64,000 nt of DNA, taken from contig NZ_OBDY01000001.1 of the NCBI RefSeq assembly GCF_900215205.1, positions 988,786-1,052,785 on the forward strand. Direction: 5' to 3'. Positions 16,751-25,408 of the stretch are shown here, piece after piece; the first letter of the stretch is position 1, and the number at the start of each line of letters is the position of its first letter. This DNA comes from Paractinoplanes atraurantiacus. Lineage in GTDB: Bacteria > Actinomycetota > Actinomycetes > Mycobacteriales > Micromonosporaceae. The notes below the pieces were generated by a model. The model saw only the letters and a list, made by a program, of their open reading frames with translations, had not been told where the DNA came from and ran no database searches. The position numbers and the translations under genes were made by a program.

Positions 16751-17940
16751 GGAGTCCACAGCCGTTCGGAAAGCCCGCGCAACTCGGAAGCGCCGGTCTG
16801 CGCGAGCAGCGCCTGGGTGGTGAGGCGCAGGTCGGCCGTGGTGTGCACGTGCTGCGGGGCGATCCGCTCGGCGGTCAGCAGATAGCGCACCGCGTCGCGT
16901 TCCCGGCCCGGGAGGCGCGCCAGGGCCCGCGCCGTGTCCGCGTAGTAGAAGACCTGCCGGAAACCGGCGGCGATCACCGTCGGCGACGTCTGCCGGGCGA
17001 TCGCGGCGGCCAGTGCCGGATCGCCCTCGTTGACCTCGATGCTGATCCGCCAGATGTCGACGTTGGTCGGGCCGAAGAACAGGCCCATCGTGGTGGTCTC
17101 GCCGGTGCGCCGGGCCAGGCTCCGCGCCTCGGCCAGCCAGCTCTCGCTGTCCTCGGGGTGGCCGCGGCCCCGGGCCGCCTTGGCCGAGATGAGCAGCAGC
17201 GAGCCGAGGATCTCGGTGCCGCCGGGCCGGCCCAGATGGCGGCGCAGCCCGTCGGCCGCCCGCTCGGCCAGCGTCTGTCCCCTCTGGTGCGAGCCGCTGG
17301 CGGTCGCGGCGGTGGCCAGCGCGTACGCCGCGTAGGCCAGCAGCACCGGATCGTCCACCGCCTCGGCCGCGTCGCGGCAGCGCTCGGCGCCCAGCCAGGC
17401 GTCGCCCGGATGGCCGAGGTTGCGCAGCACCGACGAGGCGATGAAGGCGGCCTCGCAGAGCAGCCGCAGGGCCCGCCGGCGATCCGGCCCGGCCGTCTCG
17501 GCGTGCAGATGCCGGAGCAGGCCGGGCAGCAGCCGCATCGTCCCCGCGTAGTCGCACGCCTGCCGCAGCGTGTCCACCAGGGACAGCGCCCGATCGAGCT
17601 CGGCCATCGGCGGGGCGCCGTCGGTGCCGGGCTCGCTCAGGTCGATGTCGATCAGCGCGGTCCGCAGCGACTGCACGCCGGCCCGGGTGGCCGCGGCCGC
17701 CCGGTCGAGGCCGGGGACCGCGATGCCGGCCAGGTCACCGGAGGAGCATTCCAGCGCCTCGGCGATGTCGGCCAGCACGAAACGATTGTTCGCCGCCTGC
17801 AGCCCCCGTTCGATGCGCCCCCAGGTGGCGTGCGAAATGCCGGCGCGGCTCGCCGCGTACCGGATGCTCCACCCTCGCAGCAGGCGGCGGGCCCGGATGC
17901 GTTCCCCGACGGTGGGGTCCGCGATGGGTCGTGGGCTCAT
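16747..17940 (-). CDS. XRE-family regulator with TPR-like ligand domain
   Basis: A 397-residue protein. Residues 10-65 form a helix-turn-helix (RIRARRLLRGWSIRYAASRA, then ISHATWGRIERG), followed by a long all-helical region with TPR/SARP-like periodicity (LVDTLRQACDYAGTMRLLPG and similar). This layout is common in actinobacterial regulators of secondary metabolism and development. The ATG at 17940 was chosen since it leads straight into the HTH; an upstream extension has shadow composition. Targets are unknown. The 3' end overlaps the convergent hydrolase gene. Confidence 0.88.
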   Translation of the reverse strand: MSPRPIADPTVGERIRARRLLRGWSIRYAASRAGISHATWGRIERGLQAANNRFVLADIAEALECSSGDLAGIAVPGLDRAAAATRAGVQSLRTALIDIDLSEPGTDGAPPMAELDRALSLVDTLRQACDYAGTMRLLPGLLRHLHAETAGPDRRRALRLLCEAAFIASSVLRNLGHPGDAWLGAERCRDAAEAVDDPVLLAYAAYALATAATASGSHQRGQTLAERAADGLRRHLGRPGGTEILGSLLLISAKAARGRGHPEDSESWLAEARSLARRTGETTTMGLFFGPTNVDIWRISIEVNEGDPALAAAIARQTSPTVIAAGFRQVFYYADTARALARLPGRERDAVRYLLTAERIAPQHVHTTADLRLTTQALLAQTGASELRGLSERLWTP

Positions 17941-18008
17941 GACCCGACGGTAATGGCGCCCGGCCCGCAGGCGGTACAAACCTGTACCGCCCTTGTCAGC
18001 GGGCCTCT

Positions 18009-18028
18009 CGGCCGGGCTTTCCCGGCCG
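18009..18028 (-). terminator. Hairpin downstream of the AI-2E transporter gene
   Basis: An 8-bp perfect stem CGGCCGGG / CCCGGCCG with the loop CTTT lies 25 bases past the transporter stop on the minus strand, in the gap before the XRE promoter. There is no U-tract. It lies within a short imperfect duplication of the transporter's 3' end. Confidence 0.5.
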
Positions 18029-18052
18029 CGTCCCAGCCGCTTTTCCGCCGCG

Positions 18053-19159
18053 TCAGCGGGCCTCCTGGCTGGGCTGCACCACCTCGCGGACGATGAGCTG
18101 GACGCCGGCCACCATGGGGATCGCGACGAGCGCGCCGACCACGCCGAACAGGGCGACACCGAGCAGAGCCGCGACGACCGCGGCGACATCGCTGACCTTG
18201 ACCGAGCGCCGCATGACGTTCGGATAGATCACATAGTTCTCCACCTGCTGATAGATGATGAAGAACACGATGCAGACGATGCCGGCGGTCAGCGACGAGG
18301 CGAAGCCGACCAGGCTCACGATGATCGCGCCGAGGGTCGCGCCGATCTGCGGGATGAGGTCGCAGACGGCGACCACCACGGCCAGGGCGAACGGATAGCC
18401 GAGCCCGAGGATCACGGCCAGCAGCCAGCTGCTGGCGCCGGCCAGCACGGCGATCGAGATCGCGCCGACCATGTACGCGCCGACCTTGGTCAGGATCTCG
18501 TCGGTCAGCAGCCGCACCCGCACCCGGCGCGAGGCCGGGACGAGGGAGTACGCGGTCTCGCGCATCCGGTCGAACGAGGCCATGAAGTAGATCGTGAGCA
18601 CCAGCACGGTGAGCACGTTGAACAGTGTGCCCGCGATCATCCGGCCGGCGCCGACCACGCCGCCGAGCGCGTTGGTGACGGTGCCCGCGTTGAGGGCGGT
18701 GCTGACCCGGTCGACGATGTCGTAGCGCTGGACGAGCTCGTTGACGGTCTCGTTGCGCTGAAGCTGCTGGATGTAGTCGGGCACGTTCTCGGCCAGCTGG
18801 GTGGTCTGGCTCACCAGAGGGGGGATCAGGGCGATGATGCCACCGGCGATGAGGCCGACCACGGCCAGCGCGACGATCGTCACGGCCAGGCCGCGGGGCA
18901 GGCCCCACTTGCGCAGCCGGGTGACGGCCGGGTTGAGCCCGATGGCCAGGAACAGCGCGATGAAGATCAGCACCAGGATGGACGCCGCGTTGCGGATGCC
19001 CAGGAAGATCGCCCAGGCCAGCAGCACGCCGAACCCGCCGAGAAGGCCCATCATGAACGGGTTGCGCTTGTCCAGGGGCGGCCCCGGGCGCCCGAAGCGA
19101 TGCTCGGGGATAGCCGGCTCGTCCAGCTCGTTTTCGGCGGGCTCTGTCTCTTGGGCCAC
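18053..19159 (-). CDS. AI-2E family transporter
   Basis: A 368-residue membrane protein of the AI-2 exporter/TqsA-YdiK superfamily. The N-terminal 30 residues are cytosolic and acidic, then eight or so membrane helices follow, beginning PFMMGLLGGFGVLLAWAIFL. The family signature is seen in the long hydrophobic re-entrant region with CDLIPQIGATLGAIIVSLVG and YQQVENYVIYPNVM. The ATG lies after a short GGAACCGG stretch. Despite its name most family members have unknown substrates. It is probably monocistronic. Confidence 0.93.
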   Translation of the reverse strand: MAQETEPAENELDEPAIPEHRFGRPGPPLDKRNPFMMGLLGGFGVLLAWAIFLGIRNAASILVLIFIALFLAIGLNPAVTRLRKWGLPRGLAVTIVALAVVGLIAGGIIALIPPLVSQTTQLAENVPDYIQQLQRNETVNELVQRYDIVDRVSTALNAGTVTNALGGVVGAGRMIAGTLFNVLTVLVLTIYFMASFDRMRETAYSLVPASRRVRVRLLTDEILTKVGAYMVGAISIAVLAGASSWLLAVILGLGYPFALAVVVAVCDLIPQIGATLGAIIVSLVGFASSLTAGIVCIVFFIIYQQVENYVIYPNVMRRSVKVSDVAAVVAALLGVALFGVVGALVAIPMVAGVQLIVREVVQPSQEAR

Positions 19160-19312
19160 CCGGTTCCTCCACTGTGGTGGGTGAGCCGGGTCTTACCAAC
19201 TTGCCGGCCGCACGCGTCTCGGCCGCGACGTTATCGCTGTACCGCAACGACCGCCACGCGCGCCGACGTGAGGGCAGGCACATCAGCCTCCGCGCCGAAC
19301 CCCGTCGCCGGC

Positions 19313-20785
19313 TTACTCGGCGTCCGCGCCGACCCTCGTCGCCGGTGGGACGGTGACCTTGGCTGACGCGGTCACCTTGCTGGGCGTCTGAGCGTCGGCG
19401 GCGTGGGCGCCGGTCGGGCCGCCCGCGGACGCGGTGGGCGCGGTGCCGGTGGGCACGGCGCCGGTGGGTGCTTCGGCCGCGTGGGCGCCGACCGGGCCGC
19501 CGGCCACGGACTTCTCGGGCTCGGCCTCGGCATCGTCGTCGTCGGAGGACGAGCCCGCGGCGGCCAGCACCGCGGCGGCGGCCAGCTCGGCCACCCGCTT
19601 CGCCTCTTTCTGCACCTGGCGCCGAACGTCGGCCGCGTGCCGCTCGGCCGCCTCGCCCGCCTTCTTGGCGTCGGCCACCCGCTTGAGCTCGGCCTCCAGC
19701 TCCTTGCGGGCCTCGGCCAGGCTCTGGTGCACCTTGTCGGCCTCCTGCGCCCCGGCCCGGGCCCGCTCCTGCGCGGCGGCCAGTTCCCGCTCGGCCTCGG
19801 TCACCTTGGCCTTGGCCGCCTCGAGCTCGCGGCCGGCCTCGGCGATCTTCTCCTGCTGGCCGGCGATCTCGTTGCGGACCGCGGTGGCCTGCTCGTCGGA
19901 GCGGCGCAGCACCTCTTCCGCGTATTTGTCGGCCTCGCTGCGCAGGTCGGCGCACTGCTTCTCGACGGCCGTGCGGATCTGGGTCAGCTCCTGCGCGACG
20001 GCCGCGCGTTTCTGGCCCAGCTCGTTGTCGAGGGCGGCCCGCTGCTCGGTGGCCTGCCGCTCGGCCGCCGCCCGCTGGGCGTTGATCTCCTGCTGGGTCT
20101 TGTCGCGCAGCGCCTTGATCTCCTGATCGGCCTGCATGCGCGTGGATTGGGCGTAGCCGTCGGCCTCGGTGCGGACGCGGTGGGCCTGCTGCGCGGTCTG
20201 CTCGGTGTGCTGCTGGGCCTCGGCCCGGGCCCGCGACAGCGTCGTCTCGGCCTCGGCCCGCATCTGCTCGGCGCTCTGCCGGGCGGCGGCCAGCGCCTTC
20301 TCCGTCGCGAGGCGCTTGGCGGCGTCGGCCCGCTCCTCCTCGGCGCGGCGGGCGGCCAGCGCGATCTCGAAGTCACGGATGCCGTTGTGCGCGTGCGCCT
20401 CGGCCTCGGCCCGGATCCGCTCGGCCTCGGCCAGCCGGGCCGCGATGTCGTCGGTGGCGGACTGCTTGATCGCCTCGGCCTGCTCCTCGGCCAGCGCGAG
20501 GATCTGCTCGACCCGGGGGCCGAGGTGGCGGAACGAGGCCTCGGGGCTCAGACCACCCTGGCGGCGGGCCTGCACCGCCTCCTGCTGTAGCCGCTCGATC
20601 TGCGCCGACATGGCCTGGATCTGCGTATACGCCTGCTCGCGCTCGGCCGCCAGCGCGGCGATCTCGTTCTCGGCGCGGGCGACGTACCGCTCGACCTGCT
20701 TCTTCTCATAACCGCGGAGGGCGGTCTCGAAGCTGGGTTCGGTAGCCGCGTCAGAGCCGAGACCGAAGATTTCGCCGTGCGACAT
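19313..20785 (-). CDS. DivIVA-like coiled-coil protein A (FilP/Scy-type position)
   Basis: About 490 residues. The N-terminus has a DivIVA-like patch, FETALRGYEKKQVERYVARA, then nearly 400 residues of Ala/Glu/Arg/Gln heptads. A conserved break is RVEQILALAEEQAEA, shared with its neighbour B. The C-terminus is a low-complexity Ala/Gly/Thr/Pro tail with repeated GAHAAEAPTG / GAHAADAQT. The ATG at 20785 is preferred because GAGG lies 9 bases upstream; an ATG 9 bases earlier is possible. It is a paralogue of the next gene and likely belongs to the intermediate-filament-like scaffold of polar growth in actinomycetes. Confidence 0.85.
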   Translation of the reverse strand: MSHGEIFGLGSDAATEPSFETALRGYEKKQVERYVARAENEIAALAAEREQAYTQIQAMSAQIERLQQEAVQARRQGGLSPEASFRHLGPRVEQILALAEEQAEAIKQSATDDIAARLAEAERIRAEAEAHAHNGIRDFEIALAARRAEEERADAAKRLATEKALAAARQSAEQMRAEAETTLSRARAEAQQHTEQTAQQAHRVRTEADGYAQSTRMQADQEIKALRDKTQQEINAQRAAAERQATEQRAALDNELGQKRAAVAQELTQIRTAVEKQCADLRSEADKYAEEVLRRSDEQATAVRNEIAGQQEKIAEAGRELEAAKAKVTEAERELAAAQERARAGAQEADKVHQSLAEARKELEAELKRVADAKKAGEAAERHAADVRRQVQKEAKRVAELAAAAVLAAAGSSSDDDDAEAEPEKSVAGGPVGAHAAEAPTGAVPTGTAPTASAGGPTGAHAADAQTPSKVTASAKVTVPPATRVGADAE

Positions 20786-20911
20786 GCTGTCCATCCTCAC
20801 ATACGCATTGCTCGGCCTCGGGGGGATACACACCCACCTGGCCGGACTATGCGTCTAGTTGTGATTTGTCTGAGCCGACTGGCAAAGCAGACTACGCGCG
20901 AGAACGAGTGA

Positions 20912-20940
20912 GGCCGTACCGGAGCAACTCCGATACGGCC
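20912..20940 (-). terminator. Hairpin between the two coiled-coil genes
   Basis: A 13-bp stem with one mismatch, GGCCGTACCGGAG / CTCCGATACGGCC, and the loop CAA, begins about 86 bases after the stop of coiled-coil gene B on the minus strand. It could terminate B or act in the leader of gene A. Confidence 0.55.
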
Positions 20941-21025
20941 CGCGTCGATCTTGAAGAAGTCACCCACCGGCCGGCTCCCACCGTTGCGCACCCGCGCAGG
21001 GCGCGCAACCGCTGAGAGTGCCCGC

Positions 21026-22387
21026 TCAGTTGGTCTTGGCCGGCTCCGGCTTGGCCTCGTCCTGCGCCTCCTGCGGTGTTTCCGCAGCTCCCGGCGTTTC
21101 CGCGGCGCGCTGAGCGGGCGCGGCCTCCTTGGCCGCGGCTGCGGCGGCGGCCACCGCGGCGGCGGCCGGAGCGGCGGCAGCGGGCGCGGCCTCGGCCGGC
21201 TTGGCCCCGCCGACGCCCGGCACCAGGCCGGACAGGCCCGAGAGCATCTGGCCGAGCTGGTTGGTGACCGCGTCCTTCTGGCGGGTCAGGTCCTCGACCT
21301 CGCGCTTGGCGGCCTGCGTGGTGAGCTCGGCCTCAGTGCGGGCCTCGCTGAGCAGGCGCTGCGACTCGGCGCGGGCCTCGCTGACCGTCTTCTCGGACAG
21401 GGCGCGAGCCTTTTCGGTGGTCTCGGCGGCGTTGCGCTCGGACTCGACGCGGCGCTGCTCGGCGCGCTGCTCGATCTCCTTGGCGCGGTCCTCGGCGGCG
21501 CGGGCCCGCTCCTCGGCCTCGGACACCATCTTCTGCGTGGCGCTGACCTGGGCCGCGTGCCGCTGCGACTCCTCGCGCTCGGCCTTCTCGCGCCGCTCGG
21601 CGATCTCGAGCGCGAGCGCCTGGAGATCTTTGTCACGCTTGTCGCGCGCGTCGGTCAGCAGCTTGGTCGCCTCGGCCCGTTTCTCCTCGGCCTCGCGCGA
21701 CGCCTTGGCCCGCAGCTGGGTGATCTCGCGCTCGGCGGTGGCGCGCAGCGACGCGACCTCACGCTCGACGGTCGACTTGAGCTCGGCCACCTCGTGCGCG
21801 GTGACCGTGCGCAGCTGCTTGGTCTCGCGGTCGGCGTCGGAGCGCAGGGTGTCGGCCTCGCGGCGGGCCTGCACCCGGGCCTCGGCCGCCTCGCGCTCGG
21901 CGTGCGTGCGGACCTGGCCGGCCTCGCGCTCGGCGGTCGCCTTCATCGCGGCGGCCTCGGCCCGCGCCTTGTCGGTGATCTCCCGTGCCTCGAGGCGCGC
22001 CGCGGAGAGGATGCCCTCGGACTCTCGCTTGGCCTCGCTACGGTGATCGTTCGCCTGCTCCTCGGCCAGCCGCAGGATCTGCTCGACCCGGGTGCCCAGC
22101 CCGGAGAGCGTCGGCCGGTTGTTCTCTTCCAGCAGTTTGTTGCTGTCGGCGAGCTTCTGCTCGAGCGCGACCAGCCGCTGCTCGGCCTGGCGCAGACGGC
22201 GCTGCGCGTCGTTCATCCGCTGCTCGGCCTCGGCACCGGCCTGCGTGGACTGGTTGATGGCGGCGACCAGCCGGCCGAGGTGGGCGTCCACCTGCCCGCG
22301 GTCATAACCACGCAGCACCACGGTGAAGTCGTGCTGGGAGTTCGCGCCGTCGAAGAATGCCAAGTTTTGATCCTGCTGCTGGGGCAT
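21026..22387 (-). CDS. DivIVA-like coiled-coil protein B (Scy/FilP-type position)
   Basis: About 453 residues. The N-terminus FTVVLRGYDRGQVDAHLGRL matches the DivIVA lipid-binding module pattern. Long coiled coil follows, with the shared RVEQILRLAEEQA segment and repeated REAxxxR heptads. An Ala-rich flexible C-terminus (about 370-453) ends in AKPEPAKTN. I started at the ATG at 22387 (MPQQQDQNLAFFDG), with AGGAT 8 bases before it. In Streptomyces the hyphal-tip proteins Scy and FilP lie next to the epimerase, thiolase and meaB genes as I remember, and this locus keeps that neighbourhood with two shorter proteins instead. Confidence 0.87.
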   Translation of the reverse strand: MPQQQDQNLAFFDGANSQHDFTVVLRGYDRGQVDAHLGRLVAAINQSTQAGAEAEQRMNDAQRRLRQAEQRLVALEQKLADSNKLLEENNRPTLSGLGTRVEQILRLAEEQANDHRSEAKRESEGILSAARLEAREITDKARAEAAAMKATAEREAGQVRTHAEREAAEARVQARREADTLRSDADRETKQLRTVTAHEVAELKSTVEREVASLRATAEREITQLRAKASREAEEKRAEATKLLTDARDKRDKDLQALALEIAERREKAEREESQRHAAQVSATQKMVSEAEERARAAEDRAKEIEQRAEQRRVESERNAAETTEKARALSEKTVSEARAESQRLLSEARTEAELTTQAAKREVEDLTRQKDAVTNQLGQMLSGLSGLVPGVGGAKPAEAAPAAAAPAAAAVAAAAAAAKEAAPAQRAAETPGAAETPQEAQDEAKPEPAKTN

Positions 22388-22567
22388 TGGGCCATCCTGG
22401 CGAAGACGCACCGGCCACGCAAGAGCGGACGGGCATCGGAAAGGACACGTTAGATCACCTTTGAGCTGCCCGAAACCCACCCGTTCGGTGTGGGCTCCGC
22501 TGCTCATCCGCGATCCGGGAGAGTGCCGTCCGTGTCCTTCCGATCCTGCCAGGCGGAGGCGTCGACG

Positions 22568-23056
22568 TCAGGATGATTCATCCGAAGGGCTGACAGGCTG
22601 GACCAACTCCACCAAAACGCCTCCGGCGTCTTTCGGGTGTACGAAGTTGATCAGTGACCCGGCCGTGCCGCGTCTCGGGGTGTCGTAGAGCAGCCGCAGC
22701 CCGCGTGACCGCAGCGCGGACGAGGCCGCCTCGACGTCGGCCACCGTGTAGGCCAGCTGCTGCAGGCCGGGGCCGGTGCGGTCGAGGAACTTCGCGATGG
22801 CCGAGTCGGGCCGCGACGGCGCCAGCAACTGCAGCCGCGGGCCGTCGCCGTCACCCACGGCGAGCATGGCCTCCCGTACGCCTTGCTCCTCGTTGGTCTC
22901 TTCGTGCACACAGCGCAAGCCGAAGTTGTCGGCGTAGAAGGCGAGGGCCTCGTCGAGGTCGGCCACGGCGATGCCGACGTGGTCGATTCGGAGCAGTCCG
23001 ACGTCCGGCGATGTGAGATTCTCGGCCCCGGCGACACTGGGTGGAAGAGATGTCAT
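22568..23056 (-). CDS. mce: Methylmalonyl-CoA epimerase
   Basis: A 162-residue VOC-fold enzyme that interconverts (2R)- and (2S)-methylmalonyl-CoA for the B12-dependent mutase route. The pattern LLRIDHVGIAVADLDEALAF opens the first domain, with the metal His in IDHVGIA. TGPGLQQLAYTV carries the second His-equivalent Gln, and GVLVELVQP carries the Glu ligand at the end. The ATG at 23056 is the first Met consistent with the domain. It is divergent from the thiolase across 56 bases holding a palindromic operator, and is associated by function with MeaB and IcmA. Confidence 0.93.
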   Translation of the reverse strand: MTSLPPSVAGAENLTSPDVGLLRIDHVGIAVADLDEALAFYADNFGLRCVHEETNEEQGVREAMLAVGDGDGPRLQLLAPSRPDSAIAKFLDRTGPGLQQLAYTVADVEAASSALRSRGLRLLYDTPRRGTAGSLINFVHPKDAGGVLVELVQPVSPSDESS

Positions 23057-23070
23057 TCTATTAGTGTTGC

Positions 23071-23086
23071 CTGAACGCACGTTCAG
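23071..23086. promoter_or_regulatory. Palindromic operator between mce and the thiolase gene
   Basis: CTGAACG-CA-CGTTCAG is a perfect 16-base inverted repeat centred in the 56-base divergent region. Its size and symmetry suit a TetR-type repressor, several of which control acyl-CoA metabolism in actinobacteria. The cognate regulator cannot be named from the window. Confidence 0.6.
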
Positions 23087-23112
23087 TCGCCTTTCAAGAT
23101 GGGAACAATGAC

Positions 23113-24294
23113 GTGACCAGCTCGGTGATCGTGAGTGGGGCCCGGACGCCGATGGGGCGCCTGCTCGGCAACCTCAAGAGCGTACCGGCCACGACCCTCG
23201 GGGGTGCCGCCATCGAGGCCGCCCTCAACCGCGGCGGCGTGCGCCCCGACCAGGTGCAATACGTGATCATGGGCCAGGTGCTGCAGGCCGGCACCGGTCA
23301 GATCACGGCCCGGCAGGCCGCGGTGGCCGCCGGCATCCCGATGACCACCCCCGCGGTCACCGTCAACAAGGTGTGCCTGTCCGGCCTCGACGCGATCGCC
23401 CTGGCCGACCAGCTCATCCGGGCCGGTGAGTTCGACATCGTGGTGGCCGGCGGCATGGAGTCGATGACCAACGCCCCCCACCTGCTGATGAACCAGCGCC
23501 AGGGCACCAAGTTCGGCGACGTCCTGGTGCGCGACCACACGGCGTACGACGGCCTCGTCGATCCCTGGGAGGGCATCTCGATGGGCGAGTCGACCGAGCG
23601 GAGCGGCGTCAAGCTCGGCATCACCCGCGCCGAGCAGGACGCCTTCGCCGCGCAGAGCCACCAGCGGGCCGCCGCCGCCCAGCGCGAGGGCCGCTTCGCC
23701 GAGGAGATCGTGGCGGTCAAGACCGGCCAGCGCGCCGACGACGCGTTCGTCGAGGTCGACGAGGGCGTGCGCCCCGACGCCACCGCCGAGTCGCTGTCCA
23801 AGCTGCGCCCGGCGTTCGCCGCCGGCGGCACCATCACCGCGGGCAGCTCGTCGCCGATCTCCGACGGCGCCGCCGCGGTCGTGGTGATGAGCAAGGCCAA
23901 AGCCGAGGAGCTGGGTCTGCGCTGGCTCGCCGAGATCACCGCGCACGGCAACGTGGCCGGCCCCGACAGCTCGCTGCAGTCCCAGCCGGCCAACGCGATC
24001 AAGCACGCTCTCGACAAGGCCCACCTCACGGTCGACGATCTCTCCCTGATCGAGATGAACGAGGCCTTCGCCCAGGTGGTGATCCAGTCGATGCGCGAGC
24101 TCAAGGTCGACGACGAGATCGTGAACGTGAACGGCGGCGCGATCGCGCTCGGCCACCCGATCGGCATGTCCGGCGCCCGCCTGGTCCTCACCCTCGCCCT
24201 CGAGCTGCGCCGGCGGGGCGGCGGCTACGGAGCGGCCGGCCTGTGCGGCGGCGGTGGCCAGGGCGACGCCCTGATCATCAAGGTGGCGCCTTGA
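23113..24294 (+). CDS. Acetyl-CoA C-acetyltransferase (thiolase)
   Basis: The 393-residue enzyme condenses two acetyl-CoA or splits acetoacetyl-CoA. The acylated Cys88 is in [11 protein letters not shown], His348 in [16 protein letters not shown], and Cys378 in [13 protein letters not shown], the full catalytic set. The GTG at 23113 is the start; an ATG 5 bases upstream is out of frame. Its stop overlaps the TTG start of meaB (TTGA), so the two are translated together. The neighbourhood of mce and meaB suggests a role in supplying or clearing C4 acyl-CoA. Confidence 0.94.
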   Translation: MTSSVIVSGARTPMGRLLGNLKSVPATTLGGAAIEAALNRGGVRPDQVQYVIMGQVLQAGTGQITARQAAVAAGIPMTTPAVTVNKVCLSGLDAIALADQLIRAGEFDIVVAGGMESMTNAPHLLMNQRQGTKFGDVLVRDHTAYDGLVDPWEGISMGESTERSGVKLGITRAEQDAFAAQSHQRAAAAQREGRFAEEIVAVKTGQRADDAFVEVDEGVRPDATAESLSKLRPAFAAGGTITAGSSSPISDGAAAVVVMSKAKAEELGLRWLAEITAHGNVAGPDSSLQSQPANAIKHALDKAHLTVDDLSLIEMNEAFAQVVIQSMRELKVDDEIVNVNGGAIALGHPIGMSGARLVLTLALELRRRGGGYGAAGLCGGGGQGDALIIKVAP

Positions 24295-25244
24295 GCAGAT
24301 CCCGTGACGTCCCCACCCTGGTCGCCAGGGCGCGCGAGGGGGACCCGCGGTCGGTGGCCCGGCTGATCAGCCTGGTCGAGAACGGCGATCCGGCGCTGCC
24401 CGAGGTGGCGGCGGCGCTGGCCCCGTACGCCGGAAACGCTCAGGTCCTTGGTTTGACCGGATCGCCGGGCGTCGGCAAGTCCACGACGACGAACGAGCTG
24501 GTGCGCGCGCTCCGAAAGGTGGGGAAACGCGTCGGCGTGCTCGCGGTCGACCCGTCGAGCCCGTTCACCGGCGGCGCGATCCTGGGCGACCGGGTGCGCA
24601 TGCAGGAGCACACGACCGATCCGGGCGTCTACATCCGCTCGATGTCCAGCCGGGGCCAGCTGGGCGGCCTCTCGGCCGCGACGCCGCAAGCCGTACGGGT
24701 CCTGGAGGGCGCCGGATGCGAGGTGATCCTGGTCGAGACGGTCGGCGTCGGCCAGGCCGAGGTGGAGATCGCCTCGCTGGCCGACACCACGCTGGTGCTG
24801 CTGGCGCCGGGGATGGGCGACGCGATCCAGGCGGTCAAGGCCGGGGTGCTCGAGATCGCCGACATCTTCGTGATCAACAAGTCCGATCGCCCCGGCGCCG
24901 ACGCCACGTACCGCGACATCCAGGGCATGCTCGGCCTCGGTGAGCGAGGCCCGGGGGAGTGGCGGCCCCAGGTGGTGAAGGCGACCGCGGTCAAGGCCGA
25001 GGGCGTGGAAGACGTGCTGGCGGCCGTCGACAAGCACCGCGACTGGCTTTCCAAGACAGGCAATTTCGCCGTACGGCGTGAGCGCCGCGCCGCCGTCGAG
25101 GTGGAGGCGATCGCGCTCGGGACGCTCCGGTCACGGATCGGCAGCCTGCGGGAGGGCACCGCGCTGACCACGCTGGCGGCCGCGGTGGCGGCCGGCGAGC
25201 TTGATCCCTACGCCGCCGCCGATGAGCTGATCAAGGGCCTCTGA
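24291..25244 (+). CDS. meaB: Methylmalonyl/isobutyryl-CoA mutase G-protein chaperone MeaB
   Basis: A 317-residue SIMIBI-class GTPase that gates delivery of adenosylcobalamin to, and protection of, B12-dependent acyl-CoA mutases. The P-loop is GSPGVGKST (57-65), then [28 protein letters not shown] in switch III, and NKSD (196-199) for guanine. The TTG start at 24291 overlaps the thiolase stop by 3 bases and has an AAGGTGG ribosome-binding site. Its client may be IcmA 3 kb downstream. Confidence 0.93.
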   Translation: MSRSRDVPTLVARAREGDPRSVARLISLVENGDPALPEVAAALAPYAGNAQVLGLTGSPGVGKSTTTNELVRALRKVGKRVGVLAVDPSSPFTGGAILGDRVRMQEHTTDPGVYIRSMSSRGQLGGLSAATPQAVRVLEGAGCEVILVETVGVGQAEVEIASLADTTLVLLAPGMGDAIQAVKAGVLEIADIFVINKSDRPGADATYRDIQGMLGLGERGPGEWRPQVVKATAVKAEGVEDVLAAVDKHRDWLSKTGNFAVRRERRAAVEVEAIALGTLRSRIGSLREGTALTTLAAAVAAGELDPYAAADELIKGL

Positions 25245-25321
25245 GCCCCTTCGCGTTTTCTGACCGTATCGGCACGCTCGGACGGCGTGGCCTCTCGCCC
25301 GTGCGCCCGATGACGTCCTGA

Positions 25322-25360
25322 TTTTTCCGGCATACGCTGAATTAGTCAGCGCCGGAAAGG
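25322..25360 (+). promoter_or_regulatory. Leader hairpin that sequesters a ribosome-binding site
   Basis: A two-part stem: 9 pairs between TTTTTCCGG (25322-25330) and CCGGAAAGG (25352-25360), a 4-base bulge CATA, then 6 perfect pairs CGCTGA/TCAGCG around the loop ATTAG. The 3' arm contains AAAGG, the only Shine-Dalgarno-like sequence before the ATG at 25370. The T-run is on the 5' side, so this is not a terminator on this strand. A translational switch is an inference. Confidence 0.55.
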
Positions 25361-25369
25361 ATAGCGGAC

Positions 25370-25408
25370 ATGATCAGTCACAAGGGCAGCAGCCGGGGTG
25401 CAGCATGA
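25370..25408 (+). CDS. Possible 12-residue leader peptide
   Basis: An ATG with AAAGGA 8 bases upstream opens a 12-codon frame reading MISHKGSSRGAA, whose TGA overlaps the ATG of the next gene (ATGA). It may simply be a coupling device that brings ribosomes to the downstream start. No conserved feature is recognised. Confidence 0.35.
   Translation: MISHKGSSRGAA

Noticed and set aside
25322..25360. Terminator of meaB
   Set aside because: The T-run precedes the stem on the coding strand, and the 3' arm holds the ribosome-binding site of the next frame.
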